Below are positions 42,386-55,883 of a stretch of 64,000 nucleotides of DNA, one piece after another. Position 1 is the stretch's first letter. The number at the start of each line of letters is the position of its first letter. The notes under the pieces were generated by a model, which worked only from the letters and a program-made list of their open reading frames with translations, was not told where the DNA came from and made no database searches. A program made the position numbers and the translations under genes. The DNA comes from Cristatella mucedo (lineage: Eukaryota; Bryozoa; Phylactolaemata; Cristatellidae), in assembly GCA_009760855.2 (NCBI GenBank), contig WPIO01000039.1:2566501-2630500 (forward strand), given 5' to 3'.

Positions 42386-42507
42386 GTCATACTAATTTAC
42401 AATCTTATTTTCTGATGCGGCCAACTACGCCAATTTACATGTCGCCCCCGGACCTTAAAAAATTTTTTGAAATGTGGCCCCCAACGCAAAAAGGTTGGAC
42501 ACCCTTG

Positions 42508-42515
42508 ATCTAGTG
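42508..42515. repeat. hAT target-site duplication, right
   Basis: ATCTAGTG, identical to 39677-39684. Confidence 0.92.
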
Positions 42516-44689
42516 CATAGTCATCGAGCTGGTATTGCAAAGCTCCATGCTTCACCAAATGAGTCGTGTTGGTGATGTAACTCAATTATTTAAAATGCAT
42601 TGAAAGTGTATATAGTAAATTTAAATTGAGTAGAGAGGGACAGATGTAGGTTTAGCGGTGAAATCCTACAAGCTTTCCAATGAAAATACACAGGGCCTTG
42701 GAAATATGACACTTCAAATGGTGCCTAGTTGAGATTTCCCTCAGAGGTTTATAGACCAAGTTAGCCTTTCCAGCCAGTCACCCTCATAGGGGCTGACACA
42801 GTGAGTGGTTAGAGGAAGCTGGTGCCCAGTAAAGCCATGCAAAGTAGCACCAGCATATTTTTCTGACCAAAATACCAGTCGGAGGTACCAGCTCCCAGTC
42901 GGGCTTGCCATGCAGTCAATCCTGTGTCAATCTAGGCATTGCTCGGAATCGGCTCTGAGCAGGGGGAATCTTTGCCCCATTCTTAGCTTAGGATTAAGGC
43001 GATTGCTCTTAAACCAGGTCGTGAGTTTGAGTCCTGCAGGCGGCGATTCATTATTACCAGCTGAAAGCCGTGGCGATAGCAGCTGAGGCTATGCTGCTGC
43101 AATACAAACTGAGGCTGTTAGATAAGCTAACCTTTTTTGCTCAGATGGCCTTCGGCTGGTCTAAGTGAAAGGCCTATACAGCAAAGCAATTCGTGGCTTA
43201 GCCTTTAGGTTGCTATCGCAGTAACTTGGTAATGCCACCAGAGGCAGATGGCTTGTAGGGTCACCGTCTTGGACTGACTAGCAGCCGCTACTGAGTCTTA
43301 AATCGGAGATATCCAAAACTGCTTGTTGACGTCAGCTTAATTCAACCCTCTTTAATAGTGATTGAAAGCAAACTTAGGTTGTGAGCTCATAAAAAATCTT
43401 TAAAATTTGTAACCAAGAATATTTGACGCTACATCGGCAGATTTTAAAGGTACTTACGAATGCTAAGAACTTATTAGCACCCTGATGTTCTTTGGATACT
43501 GTTAATCCTTGACGAGAGACAGAACGTGTGAGGTACGAGACCTGTGGAACTTATACGACTAAAATCGGCAAATTGTTTACAGTCAGGGTGAATGAAAATC
43601 TGCGGGCTCAACATTTGCAAAAATATACTAAATCTGAGCGAAGGTAAACTGTAAGAATTTCCAAAGCTTCGCACTTTCGTGCCGGAAGTTAACGTTAAAA
43701 TACATTGTTATCGACCAAGAAAATACTGTACATCAAAACATCGCCGAGGATCAACATACTATTTAGGTGTAAGTATGTAGCATATTGGAATCCAGGGGAG
43801 AAGCAGCGGCTACTAAGAGATCTGAGTTGTTCTCAACTTTTCAACAGGCATCTTGACAGAGCCTAGAGTATCATCAAATATGAAAGGCTTCTGATGCAGT
43901 AAAGAGGTCAATGTCCTTCTGAAAATTTAAGAATTCATTTTTACCTGACGTTCAAGCACACAATCATCCAGCACCTTGTACTAGTGATTGTGGAAAGTCA
44001 GGCTTAAACGTTGGTAACTAAACCTACTTTCTCAGCACTCTTGAAATGCCGGAATTACGGACTCTTCCTCCACGTGGAAGAGCTACATAATAGACGTTTT
44101 TCATGTATGATGAGGATCTTGAAAAATTAGACGTGATATGGTCCAGTGATGCAAGATCGGCGGTGTCCGCTTTACTGGATATTGTTTTACCCATTAAACT
44201 TCACATATTCAGTAAGAGGTAGCTGCTTAACAGAAGGGATTTAGCTGCATCAATCATCGCTCATTACAGGAGCTATCACTTGGCTTTTTTACTCTAGGGG
44301 AAATAAATCTCTCTCTCTCCATTCTTTAAGCATGCTGGAAAAGAGAAATAACCAAAGAGAAATGCAAATTCTTAAGTATTAACAGTAAGACTAACTTGCA
44401 TTCTATCATCAGTGATCATTTCCAAATGAATCCTATCACTGTGCTAGTTTTTCAAATGCGCTAGTTGACTGCAACATTCAGACGTCTGCTCAATTTCAGT
44501 CTTCGTTATCTAGGTTTCTCTAGTCACAGTATAATAATCCGTTTGGCATGAAAACTGAGTTATTCTTTTCTGATTCCTTATTTCTCTCAGATTGTTTAGC
44601 GAATCACGAAGTGGATAGGTTAAATTCATGGCTGGTATTTAAAGACCCTTTACAATACTTGCCGAAGTTTGAAAACCAACCTCGTGAAG
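42516..44689 (+). repeat. P450 3'-flank duplication, continuation
   Basis: 42516-43720 follows 10270-11200 of copy 1 (e.g. GAATATTTGACGCTACATCGGCAG near 43423 against GAATATTTGACACAGCTGCTGCAG near 11028). 44300-44670 follows 13090-13450. No gene recognised. Confidence 0.65.
42965..43140 (+). mobile_element. tRNA-derived SINE, family B, decayed
   Basis: Box-B-like GTGAGTTTGAGTCCTGC at about 43021 and the downstream GGCGATTCATTATTACCAGC, then GCTGCAATACAAACTGAGGC, match the 32625 copy loosely. Confidence 0.65.
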
Positions 44690-45720
44690 CTCCTTAAGCA
44701 GTGGAGGACAGTCTAAACTCTTATATCAAAACTTCAGGGCTAGCAAGTAAATTCTAGACGATTTATCAAGCTAATCAATCAATAGAATGAGATGAGCACT
44801 GTACTGGCAGAATAACAGCCTCTTCTGTAATGCTGATTTAGGTGGAGTCCATCAGCAATTTTTACTAAATCTGGGGGAATTCTTTTATTCTTGTGATTCC
44901 AAATAAGACTGTTAATCAGCTAGCCTTAAACTTGTTTGAAAAAGTCCGCCTAGGCGGCCTGTCAACTGCCCTGGGCTTTCTTTCAGTGTGCAGCAATAGT
45001 TTGGGTCATATCTCAATGGGAAGATCTGACGGAATATATTTCAGCAGCAACGGTTAATACGGGAGGGAGCTTTGGAAGAGTCAGGTACCCCAGCTATCTG
45101 TGTATGTTCATCTTCTGTTCAACATTTACACTATCCCTCATTCAGATATAATGGCCAAGCACTATATCCGCCTTTTTTTGTATTCACTGACATGTTTATT
45201 AAATGACATTAGTTAAACTTAGTATTACAGGAAAATAATAAGAGAAAGACCCTTGAAATTAGTATTACTAGAAAATAATAATAACAAGACACTTGAATAA
45301 GTGCCTTAAGATGACTCGATCACTTTCCAGACACTTTACATTTGCTGAGAGAAAACTTACCCGCCCCTCCAAGTAAGCCCAGCCTCCAATCTCTTGTCGC
45401 CGTTGCACCGATTCTGGGTCTTCTATTTTAATGAGGCCATTCACTTGATTGCCACATGTGCTGCGTAGACAAGTTTGTCTACATTCAGCTCTATAGCATT
45501 GCGAAAACTTGGGCCTGCTTAGCTTAGGACCTAATCTACGTTATGCATTAGTTTCCTTACTTCTAGATGTGATTACTAGACCTGAAGCACAGCGTCTAGT
45601 CCATCTAATCTATTTCTCCTGCCTACATTTCCGAAAACTTTCTTCTCGGCTACTAATCATGCCACCGACTGTTTTTTCTCAGCAATCTACTTGTTAGTTG
45701 AAACAATTTTATACCTTTAA
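44690..45720 (+). mobile_element. Ancient LINE relic (RT region)
   Basis: DNA follows LINE ORF2 order. The VADQLNSYIETSHLASKF region lies near 44700-44755, the FRSYLSGRLQS to YADDTQ region at 45000-45190, and the LHNIAKIRTCL region near 45480-45520. No frame survives. It is related to the relics at 13690 and 15225. Confidence 0.6.
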
Positions 45721-45747
45721 CCGTTCTGCTGCCTGTTAATATATGCA

Positions 45748-45866
45748 AATCATTTGTTAGCACCCTAAGAGAACTTAGTCTATATACCTAAGAGCTCGAA
45801 CCCAGACCTCAGCCAGACCTTGATCTGGGTGAGCACCTTAAACACTGGGTCAAACCAGCTCGGCCA
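45748..45866 (-). mobile_element. tRNA-derived SINE, family A, decayed
   Basis: Tail complement (TTGTTAGCACCCTAAGAGAACTTAG), then box-B complement (GAGCTCGAACCCA) and box-A region near 45855. Confidence 0.7.
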
Positions 45867-46249
45867 GTTTTTCTTCTTCGAAAGCCACTCACTGACACCC
45901 GACTTATTCTAAGGCTTTCTCTGACTTCAATAATTCTAAAATAAAGCTTAAATCCATTCCTTTCAATCAACTTTAACTCAATCTTTGATATAGATCCTTG
46001 CTGTTGTTATGCATCGTGACCCTGCCCACACCATCACTACTTTCTATCCAGCATATAATAATTCCCTTGTACTAGATTTAGTTATCAGAGGGCACTATAC
46101 GTATGCTCAAACATAATCATACGTTTTTGTTATGTGGCTTCTGTTAAATTAAGTGAACTCGCGTAAATCTACACTCTGGCAGCTCATGCCTGACTTCCAG
46201 TCGGCATGCGGTTCTTGGCTACACTTCCCACTGTTGTCTATGATGAGGT

Positions 46250-47330
46250 TCCCTGGTAAGCTGCCGTAATGTCATGTGACGTCTCCGTCTGGAACTCCAC
46301 GAAGCCGTAAAGACAAGGTGGGTTGCATGCAGGAGAGTTTAATGTACAGCCCACTCACAGCCTAAGCGGCTTTTGGAACGCATCTGGTAGCCAACAGACT
46401 TCGTCTCACGCAACTAAGAGAAAGTGGAAAGCATAACAGAGTCAGGAGAGATGTTGAGGTAATGAGTAGCATGGAAGCAGCAGCTCAGGACCGCTGAAAA
46501 GGATTAGCCATAGCCGGCTGCAGGAGAGTGATTTTCGTTGCGTAAGGAATTTGGAAGAGAGTACACAGTCTATGACCTGCAGAGCTAAAGCTTCTGTCGC
46601 CGACGATCTTTAAGCGGAGGAATGAAACAGCTAATTTATTGTCATAGGATTTGAGTGCGCGAAGAGACTGATACTGGTGCAGCAGTTCAGCTAGGTACAA
46701 CGAAGCCAAATCGTGGCGGGAACCTTGTGGGTAGCGTGGGAACTTTTCTCTGTATCAGTTGCTCAACCGACATCCATCCTAGCTCTTTTAGCAAAGGAGA
46801 CACATGCTCAAACCTCTCGGACTTGAAGACTAGCATTTTAGCCATATTCATGGTCAGCAGCAGTGGCCAAGTTGCTTTATTTGGTAGCCCAGCCAAAAGG
46901 GAATTACAATAATCAAGTCGAGACAGAACTAAGGAGCTAGCAAAATTTTTTGCAAGATGCTGTGGAAGACAGTTCCTAATCTTGGATAGGGATCGGAGGT
47001 GTTGGGAGCTGTAGAAGCAGTTTTCTGAATGAAGCTTTTAAAATTGAGGCAGCTGTCGAAAATGAACCCTAAATTTTGAGCATGTGATGATGGTCTCAAG
47101 ATTATCATCTATTAGAAGAGCAAAGCCTTTTAATTCAGCCAAACCCTTATGGTGTCCTATGAGCAGCAGTTCAGTTTAATCGTCATTTAGTCTCAAGAAG
47201 TTTTCCGACATCCAGGATCGATTGTCGGCAAGGCAAGCATTTAGTTTATCAGTTGCTGCAGCAGATTCCGAAAGTTTGAATGACAAATACATCTAGGTAT
47301 TGTCAGCATAAAAGTGATGCTTTACATTCT
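46250..47330 (-). mobile_element. LINE family 2, ORF2 C-terminus and 3' end
   Basis: Minus-strand frame 46687-46896 (AGLPNKATWPLLLTMNMAKM, then KELGWMSVEQ) and further pieces upstream (NDD.TELLLIG near 47180) match the plus copy at 57912-58301. The 3' end lies at about 46280. It is broken by stops and frameshifts. Confidence 0.8.
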
Positions 47331-48164
47331 CTAAGTGACCATGCCATTCATTAATATTAAACGAGCCTACCCTCGTTCTGCTATCTGTATTCAAATGCAT
47401 GCTTAATGCAGTCGCATCAGCCAAGTTTCATGCATCCTTCCGGAAGCCAAGGTGAAGCTAGGTCGTCAGCAGGAGCATTTCTCCATTGCGTATGGCATTA
47501 ATGTAAATTTAGTAGTGCAAGCTCTGCCTCCAGAAGGTCTCCCTGCCATTAATAGTTTCAATGTAGTGGTCGACGAACCAACGCGTGTAACCCCAAAAGC
47601 CCATCGACATTTGTGACAAGTTAGCTTCGCATCATCACCCTGTAAGTTTTAGCCAAGCGTCTGTAGGGGTGGTATTCTTATGAGGACTTAACTTCGGCAG
47701 CAACTAACGCTCGCTTGTGAGACTTTCTGTTAGAAGTTCTGGACAATAAAATTGACTGCTTCGCAGCCATCCTGTGCTGGTCTCATAGCTTTCGGCTAGT
47801 GGTAGTCATTGGTAATGCAGCTCGACTTTGTGTTTTTGCTGGATTAAAGCAGATACTGATCGCTTAATTGCCTACTTAAGAGTTTAAGCTGCTAGTTTCT
47901 CACCAGTAATTTGCCGATAGAATGAGGAATCACCAATAGAAATTGTGCACACACTGGAGCAATGCTTAAATGAGCGAATTACTGACATGTATTATTTTGA
48001 CCTACGTCGAATTAAAATCGAAGCTTATTTCAAATACTGAGGCAATACAAAGAAGCACTGAATTTCATTAGGATATAAACTTACGACATCTTATAAATAT
48101 ATAAAGTGATTGTGAACAAAGATCAGTCTAGAAGATGATGCACTGCAGTTTTGTAAAACTCACT
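47331..48164. other. Intergenic, nothing recognised
   Basis: No recognised coding or repeat signal. Confidence 0.4.
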
Positions 48165-49370
48165 TATCAGACCATTTTCAATCCGTGTCATGCGGCTGCC
48201 AAATCTAACGGAGCAGACCAGGCACCTATGGAGTTCCACAATTGTCCATTCCCAATTGTTCTTCGACGGTCTCTATTTATACCAAGCCTCTAGTAAAGCT
48301 GATTTCGTTGGTGGGATTGGCTACCCCATCTCGGCTGACGACATCCAGTTGTATTTGCTCTGTAAGCCATCCAAGTCACTTTCAGCGACTGATAAACTTA
48401 ACTGTTGCCTTGCAGACATCCGATTCTATATATGGGCCTATTTCTATATCTAAAAGACAGTTAACCGAACTCCTACTTATTGGGCAGTCCAAGTCTGTGG
48501 CTTGGCTTGGCGACTCTACTCTTATAATTTTTGAAGTTTTTGTGTGACCATAATTATGTACTCTGAATTTCAATTCTCTCCTCGATTACTGATAATGATT
48601 GATAAACTTTGACAACTATAAATAAGACTGCTTTCACAGCTAGCCATAAAGTTATTTCTCCGTCTAAGAATAGAGACTGCCTACAACAGTGGCTGGATCA
48701 GAATCTCACTAGCTTCCTAGCTCTGTCTAGGCTGGACTATCGTAATTCAGTTTTAGCTGTGCCACAAAAAAGAGGCTGACGTTAAGCCTCAGCAACTATC
48801 GGTGACTATGGCTACAAGGTTAGTCAACGAGTCCCATAGGTTTTTCAACGACTCCTTTGCTGAAGGAGCTGCACATGCCACCATTCAATCAACGGATACA
48901 AAGTAAATAGCTTCCTCTGACTGATAAGGACGTCCGTGGCTTGACTTGCTTATGCCTAGCTTAACTGATGCACCAGTTTCAGCATTCTCTCGCCCTCAAG
49001 TTCTTCATGAACCAGATATTACCTTTTTCATTCATTTCTTTTTTGAATAGTGTTGGCTACAAAACGTTTTGCTCTACAGGTCCTACACGAACACTTACAA
49101 AATTCTAAGGTAACTACATCTTTCCATCTGCCATTTATGACACGTTATTTAAAACCACCTGAGCTGCTAATTAATTCTACGTTACTCACATCCTCAACCG
49201 CCCTCTTTACTCAGCCATGCGTCTCACTTTCTCTATGCTGAGTGAGATGAAGTCTGCTTGCTAAGTACACACATTGAAAAGCTGCCTAGGCTTTGAGGTT
49301 GCTATAAAATCTCCTGCGTAACACCAACTTGTCAGTGTGGCTTCGTGGATTTGTAGACGGAATTTCATTA
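48165..49370 (+). mobile_element. LINE family 2 relic (RT to 3' end)
   Basis: Frames at 48190-48547 keep IGYPISADDIQLYL (RT box) and KLNCCLADI. The 3' end, TCTCCTGCGTAACACCAAC then GTGTGGCTTCGTGG, is at 49307-49350. Heavily decayed. Confidence 0.7.
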
Positions 49371-49874
49371 CAGTATAAAAGCCATAGCTAACAAACAGTG
49401 GGCTGACAGTAAAAGCGACACTTTAATTAACTTTAAATTTAATCACAGTCAAGCCCAAAGCCGTAGTAAACTTATCACTCACAATCGAGTAAATGTCTAG
49501 GATCTGAAAAATGCAATACAGGTACAGGCCACGATCAAAGCTGAGCACGGTTTAATCAGCAAACCTAATTTACGCATTTGAAATGCAGAGCACGTTTTAC
49601 ACGCATTCGCAGAAATTAGCTGCTGGTAATGCATAGACATCCGATACCTTAGCCTTGACTGAAGATTTTTTTAACAGAATAGTCGTTCTTCCTTGCTAGT
49701 TATAGTGACTGCCGCTCGTATGACAGTGGTCAAATGATTCGAGACTGCTACCGTATTAACTGACGATGCCACTGACTGGTGCAATGGCACTTGACTAGTT
49801 TTTTTATTACTTTACAATCTTGCTGATTATGGGGGTGCTTGTTCTGTCAGTCATATTTCTCAGCCTTCCATCTC

Positions 49875-49877
<3 letters not shown>
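49371..49877. other. Intergenic, nothing recognised
   Basis: No supported feature. Confidence 0.4.
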
Positions 49878-49953
<76 letters not shown>

Positions 49954-50065
49954 GTCTGTCTGTCTGTCTCTCTGTTTGTCTCTGTCTCTCTCTGTCGCCG
50001 TCTGTCTGACTGTCTGCCTGTCTGTCTGACTGTCTGTCTGACTGTCTGTCTGTCTGCCGGCCTGC

Positions 50066-50130
<65 letters not shown>

Positions 50131-50160
50131 ACTCTGTCTCTCTCTGTCTCTCTCTCTCTC
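49878..50160. repeat. (TC)n and (TGTC)n microsatellite
   Basis: TC dinucleotides to about 49948, then TCTG/CTGT tetranucleotides, then TC again. The Arg/Glu/Asp/Thr/Gln frames on the minus strand are artefacts. Confidence 0.97.
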
Positions 50161-50262
50161 TATCTTCTCGAAGAGAAAATCTCTTTTGGAAAAAACGTAA
50201 AGTATGGTGATAGCTAATGTCATATTTGCACATATGATGTATAGTGGTTTTTACGAATTCCC

Positions 50263-50463
50263 TTAGTCGGCAAACACAGCACTAGTAGTGATGGTAGTCA
50301 TTCCCCACGCTTGACAGCTACCAGTGAAGCCGCCAGCCTTAGAGCACGGCCTGCGATGTTTAGGTGCAGCAGCACCAATAGACGCAGGCATGCAGATAGT
50401 CGCGAATGCAGCAGCAGTGAAGAGCGCCCGTACCTTATGATAAAAAGTCCCTATCCGTCGCAT
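50263..50463 (-). other. Unrecognised 66-codon frame, signal-peptide-like
   Basis: The frame contains VRALFTAAAFATICMPASIG, a plausible secretion signal, then a short tail with two cysteines. The corresponding minus-strand DNA at 17750-17910 upstream of P450 copy 2 is loosely similar, but frame-shifted. I do not recognise a family, and it may be chance. Confidence 0.2.
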
Positions 50464-52639
50464 TGACGAGTTTATTCAAGAAAGGGAGTAAGGTTAAGGA
50501 CATCCGACACACGTATCCTTTACAAGCTCTCGCATGACGCCCACAGCAGCAACTCTGAATGTCTTACCGGTACCGAGCCTGCGGAATGACTCATATCTAG
50601 CTTGAAGCTTAGATTTATACTGAATGCCCATTATATGAATTAAACCACCGAGCTAAAGGCTAAGACACAACCGGATCTGATGCATTATAATCCGGAACCG
50701 CAAATAAAGTCTCGTCAATAATTATCTGGCCGACGTGGTGCTCTAGTGCTTCAATATGAAGAAACGTATATACTAAATGATGATTGGAGTCCCGCTTGTT
50801 GCTTTTAATGCTATTGGCGACGAAGATGACGACAAGACGGCTAGAAAAACGTTTGCTAATAGACCGTCTAAATCCGTGTAACTAATTTAGGTTATATCTA
50901 AGGCAATTGCCAAGGTGAGCATTAAAAACTTTCGCACTGTATTCTGATAGCTTTGTTATTATCTCAACCGATGATGGTAGTAAATGAATGGGATTGCAGT
51001 GAAATATTCACATTCTTCCTTCGATAGATTGCGACATCCCTTGGATTTATTAGCCATCATCAAAATGTAACCTGTAGGAACCGGATGTGTCATAACCTTT
51101 AATTCACAAGGGCCAAGTTATTTATTTTGCGATAGAAGTCGCGCGAAGCTGTTTTGTTTCATCAGCCACACGGTTATATACAGTACATATTCAGATAGGT
51201 ATGGATGCTTACATTTTCTAGAAATTAGCATATCTGACAGTTCTTTCCATGACCTACTGCATCCGTCTGGTTTTGCTTTGATACGCACGTGTTCTAGGAT
51301 TACCCGCTGTTATGCTATGTGTTATATAAGTATTGGGTATTGGCAAGACAATAAGCTTCTTAATGACCGCACTGGATAACTATTCGTGTTCGTCAGTTTC
51401 CGTGCTATTAAGGTATTATTACGTGGCCTAATTCATGTTCCTGTGTTGGACTCACGGAAAAAAGAGTACACTTATAACGAACCTAGGAAATTGAATTTTT
51501 AATCCTGAGTAGTCTTCCAATTCCTCCTGTACAAATTTCAATATCAAATTCGTTTCCAACATGTCAATCCCTAGTGAGTCTACCAACCACATCCACCACA
51601 ATGAGAAAACTGAACGTTGCTGTTTGAACACTGAAAAGAGATCTCTTGAAATTTGTATGGCCATACAATGAAGCTTTCGAAGAGTGGACGGAGCGGCTGA
51701 GAGGCAGAGCAGCGACGAGGGAGTATGAAAAGACACATTTTGGCAGGAATGGGCGATTTAATTAAGGTTGCCACCTCAGCTAGACGAGTCTGCTTCCGTT
51801 GGATGCTGGGCACCAGAACAAGCTGTCCGAGGCAAAGAGTGACCTAAACCAGCGGCCGTCAAAGGACAGTATGTGCAGCAACGATGGATTCCATGACAAT
51901 AGCTTCAAGCGGAAGGTAAATGCAAATACCGTAGTGGAGCAAAGAAAGCTCCGGTCCATGCTGGCGTCCGAGTTGTGCGCGAAATATGTTTACCTTAAGC
52001 TATCTCGTACAAATCCTGGGGTGGGGTATGAACGATCGCCGCTTGGTCGGTCGAGGCAGTTCTTGACTCGGCCAGCTCGCAGATTTCTCTATCCATGGCT
52101 AAAGCCTTGATGGAGTCTGACATGACGCTACCGAATGCCTCGAGCGTCTAGACCGACGCCCTCTAGTAGATACGATCAATGAACTCTCTCTAGCGGTTTC
52201 AGTTTCTTTCAGACACGGTCATTGACAGCCAGTCAAACTAAGCGACTCATTCCGTCCACGAAGGCCTGTCTAAATATACAAGTACATTTTCTATGCAAAG
52301 GTCATCAGTCAACCATACAATTATAAAAAAGACCGCTTTTAGAAACGTCAAGCTAAATGAGAGACCGCGAATGCGTCCTACTTTCAGGACTCCAAAGCAT
52401 CAAATTGCTAAGCTTCTCGAATGAGCTAGCAGCCAGCTGAAAATCGCAGGGCGTAATTGCTGGATGCTTGCTTATGAGTACCAGCCATTTTTCTTAATGG
52501 AGTCACAATTTACTCGTTTCGGGGTTTGTTTGAGTTCAATGAGATTCAAAACAAACTTATTATGCTATTGAGTTATGGGAAATCTTATTATGAATCAGAA
52601 ATAGAAAAACACGTCCCTTAAAATGGGCTGTGCCGTTTT
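50464..52639. other. Intergenic, only unrecognised frames
   Basis: Largest frames are 51452-51736 (minus) and 51799-52110 (plus, hydrophilic, 103 codons). Neither shows a domain I can name. Confidence 0.35.
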
Positions 52640-52840
52640 ATCTCCTGTGGCATCTGCACAAAGATATGTGTGTCCTTTTATGTAGTAATATTTCACTAGA
52701 CGACAAAAAAAGCTCTTCAGTCAGATCTTCCTACATTCAGCTACGTAGCATTGCAAAAATTCGGTTTGATCGGGCAGGTCATTCCATCGTATTTGCTCCA
52801 TCCGTTTGTGTGAAATTCAGTCCTGACTTATGAAGTTTTC
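52640..52840 (+). mobile_element. LINE relic, short
   Basis: Translation includes DDKKSSSVRSSYIQLRSIAK, matching the FQLHNIAKIR region of LINE family 1 ORF2 (near 21958). Confidence 0.55.
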
Positions 52841-52934
52841 ACTAGTAAGCACTAGCTTGAGAAAGAACATGACAAATCAAAACTGACTGGTCATTGGCTG
52901 GCAAACGATGACTTGTGTAGATCATACCAATCCA

Positions 52935-53568
<634 letters not shown>

Positions 53569-54322
53569 AGCTTTCTTCTCTTTCTCTTTCACCCCTCTAG
53601 CTCCTCTCTCACGCTTTTCTCTCTCTCTCTCGTGCCTCTTTCTTGTTTCTATCCTTTCTCAGTACTCTCTCGATGTATGGTTCCTAGCAGCAAATTTCGC
53701 ATGCTACCTGTTACTGCGTGTACATTGGTATGCTTTTCTTTGCTTGATGTTTCAGGCGAAAACATGCAACCGCAAAGTCTCAGAGGATTTTAGACATCTA
53801 TAGCATGAGACGCCTGACTCAAGAGCCTGGAGCCTTGGATACAATCGTAAGTAAGTGATTTATAGTGAGTAGTCCGAGGAACGATAGACAATTGGTGGTG
53901 ATGGTACGATCTGCTCGATCTAGGGTCGAGAGGAGACTTCTGATGTGTGCAACTGAAAAAGCAATCGGGCAACTGAGTGTCCGCCTGGTTAGCAGCCTGC
54001 CGATGCATAATCTGAGTGACCGCTAGAGCAGACACTGATAGATGGCAGAGGTTCGAAATTAACGGTCAGAGCCTGTCACAGTACCTTAACAACAGGGGCA
54101 TTGCGTCTCCTCGAAAGAATGATTGCTCAACTGCTAGTTTGTGGGATCTCTTCAAGACTCGGAAAGTGCTATTCTCACGGACGGTTTCAAAATAGGTAGA
54201 GGCTGAGTCAGTGTGACTCGGCAGCTAATGGCAGTGCATGACGAAGCAGAATACCTTGACGCCCACCCATCGATAAAACCGAGAGCCGCCCAGCTGCACC
54301 CTAGTCACTAAGTCACTGCACA
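53569..54322. promoter_or_regulatory. 5' flank of P450 copy 3
   Basis: Sequence just before the ATG resembles the copy-2 flank: AAAATAGGTAGAGGCTGAGT near 54190 against AAAATAGAGAGCACGAATAC near 19035, and CCTTGA at -69. It presumably carries the promoter of copy 3. No TATA box is convincing. Confidence 0.4.
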
Positions 54323-54396
54323 ATGGATGGCCTCGACTGCAGCGCCTTGCAGCTGCGGAGCATTCTTTCGAGCGTTTTGGTCATAATTTTGTATAA
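54323..54396 (+). pseudogene. P450 copy 3, exon 1
   Basis: ATG opens MDGLDCSALQLRSILSSVLV and a hydrophobic run. 74 nt with donor GTAAGT, the same length and phase as exon 1 of the intact gene. This exon itself is undamaged. Confidence 0.75.
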
Positions 54397-55487
54397 GTAA
54401 GTCCTAGCAAATTTGGCTCGCATGCTTAGTTGAACCTCAGAGAGAATTCAGTCGTTAAACGTTGGCCGCCTCTAGGGCGTCTCAGGTCCAGCAGAGTTAA
54501 GCCCACCATAGCCCGCCATGCTGACGCACGACCCCAGACGGCTATATCCAGAAGTCGCTTGCCTTTGACTTAGACAGTAGGCTAACTTTCCGTGCTTTAT
54601 ACAATGGTGATTCATTTGAGCACAATGTTGAAAGTGATTGATTTTAGACTCAAAATGCTCCATCTTGGAAAATATTTCTGTTACAGAGTTGCCTTGATTA
54701 TAGGGAGTTTGCCGTCGATCACAACCTTATGTAAGCTTGTGGTATCCTCCTGCTATCGTGAGGAATATGTTCTAGGTTACTTATGTTTTTATGTACGCAA
54801 AAGAATTACAGCTGTTGAGTTTCAACTGAATCTGCACCATTGGTAATAGGGTAGCGGCTGGCTCGGCATGCTGGTGAAAGGTTTGCCTGATCATGGTAGC
54901 TCATGCACGGAATCTGGAATGGCGGTATGAAATTTGCCTAGCTTATTGCATTCCTGGACGAGAATGTATTCAGAGCATTATAATAGCCTATCTGTACCGA
55001 TCAAATTTTCAAATGGCATATTGAATCAAGTCGATCATTGTTTTCCCAACTTGAGTTTGCTGATTACATCTGCTTAAAAGTGAGTTTCATGGGCCATCTA
55101 TCGGCATGATATTTACTAAATAACATTGTAACCGTTTATCTGACATTGGAGAAATTTGTTAGTATAGAAGTATTGTCAAATTGACGAAATGCGTTGACAC
55201 CAATTAGAAACAGAAGCTCGTGGAATGGCTTTCCAGGCACGGATGAACAACTTTAACCACTTTATGGATCAGTTTTTTATAAGAATAATAATCAAAGCTA
55301 TCCCGCTGTTATGCAATCGAAGATGCTGCAACTGAACAGGTTGGTACTGACGCTACAGTGAGGAGCTTTAATCGGCATCTAGGGGCCTTATTTTGAAAAC
55401 TGCATGTTAAGATTTACTTCCTGGTCGAGTTCAGATCAATGTAAAGCCATCGACTGAATGAACCAGCTCATCATCTACTAACATCGT
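54397..55487. other. Intron 1 of P450 copy 3, nothing recognised
   Basis: Expected place for exons 2-4, but no match to them was seen. Confidence 0.4.
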
Positions 55488-55883
55488 ATGCCTTCGTTAC
55501 AGCTCCATTGTCCCTGGGAAAAACGGTTCAGCCGCTCAGGAAGAAAAGTGGCTGTCATTCACGCTTTGCTGTTTGGCTTACCTTATGAACTAAGCTCTTC
55601 CCAAGTCACACCTCCAAAAAGTCATGCCCGCCTACTATGCCGTACACTGGAAATATTTCCAGAGTTAGCTAGAGTGACGAAAAATAAATGCCAAGTGGTT
55701 TATCAGCCTCAAAACAGAGCAGCCGATGATTTTTATCTGCTTTTACATGGCAGCACGCATTCCACTTGTCTTTTAGCTTCTTTCGCCACCCAGTTAAACA
55801 GCTTGCAGTGCAAGAATGTTTTATTTTGGTACATGAGTAAAATCCCCAACGAAGGCATTTGGTTGGCCTTATTTTTATTCTAG
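55488..55883 (+). other. Unrecognised 131-codon open frame
   Basis: Open frame in the presumed intron 1 of P450 copy 3. It has no signal peptide, domain or repeat that I recognise. The composition is not low-complexity, so it could be a remnant of an unknown element or chance. Confidence 0.2.

Larger units (their letters stand above)
39685..42507 (+). mobile_element. hAT (Charlie-like) DNA transposon, 2.8 kb
   Basis: The left end CAGGGGTGTCCAAC is matched by the right end GTTGGACACCCTTG, its inverted complement with one mismatch. An exact 8-bp target duplication ATCTAGTG flanks it, the hallmark of hAT superfamily transposition. Inside are a decayed BED-finger transposase and, near the right end, a LINE-1 3' insertion. 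The element is complete at its ends but its transposase reading frame is broken. Confidence 0.93.

Noticed and set aside
49807-50223. Asp/Arg/Gln/Thr-rich minus-strand frame of 138 codons
   Set aside because: Translation of a TC/TGTC satellite.
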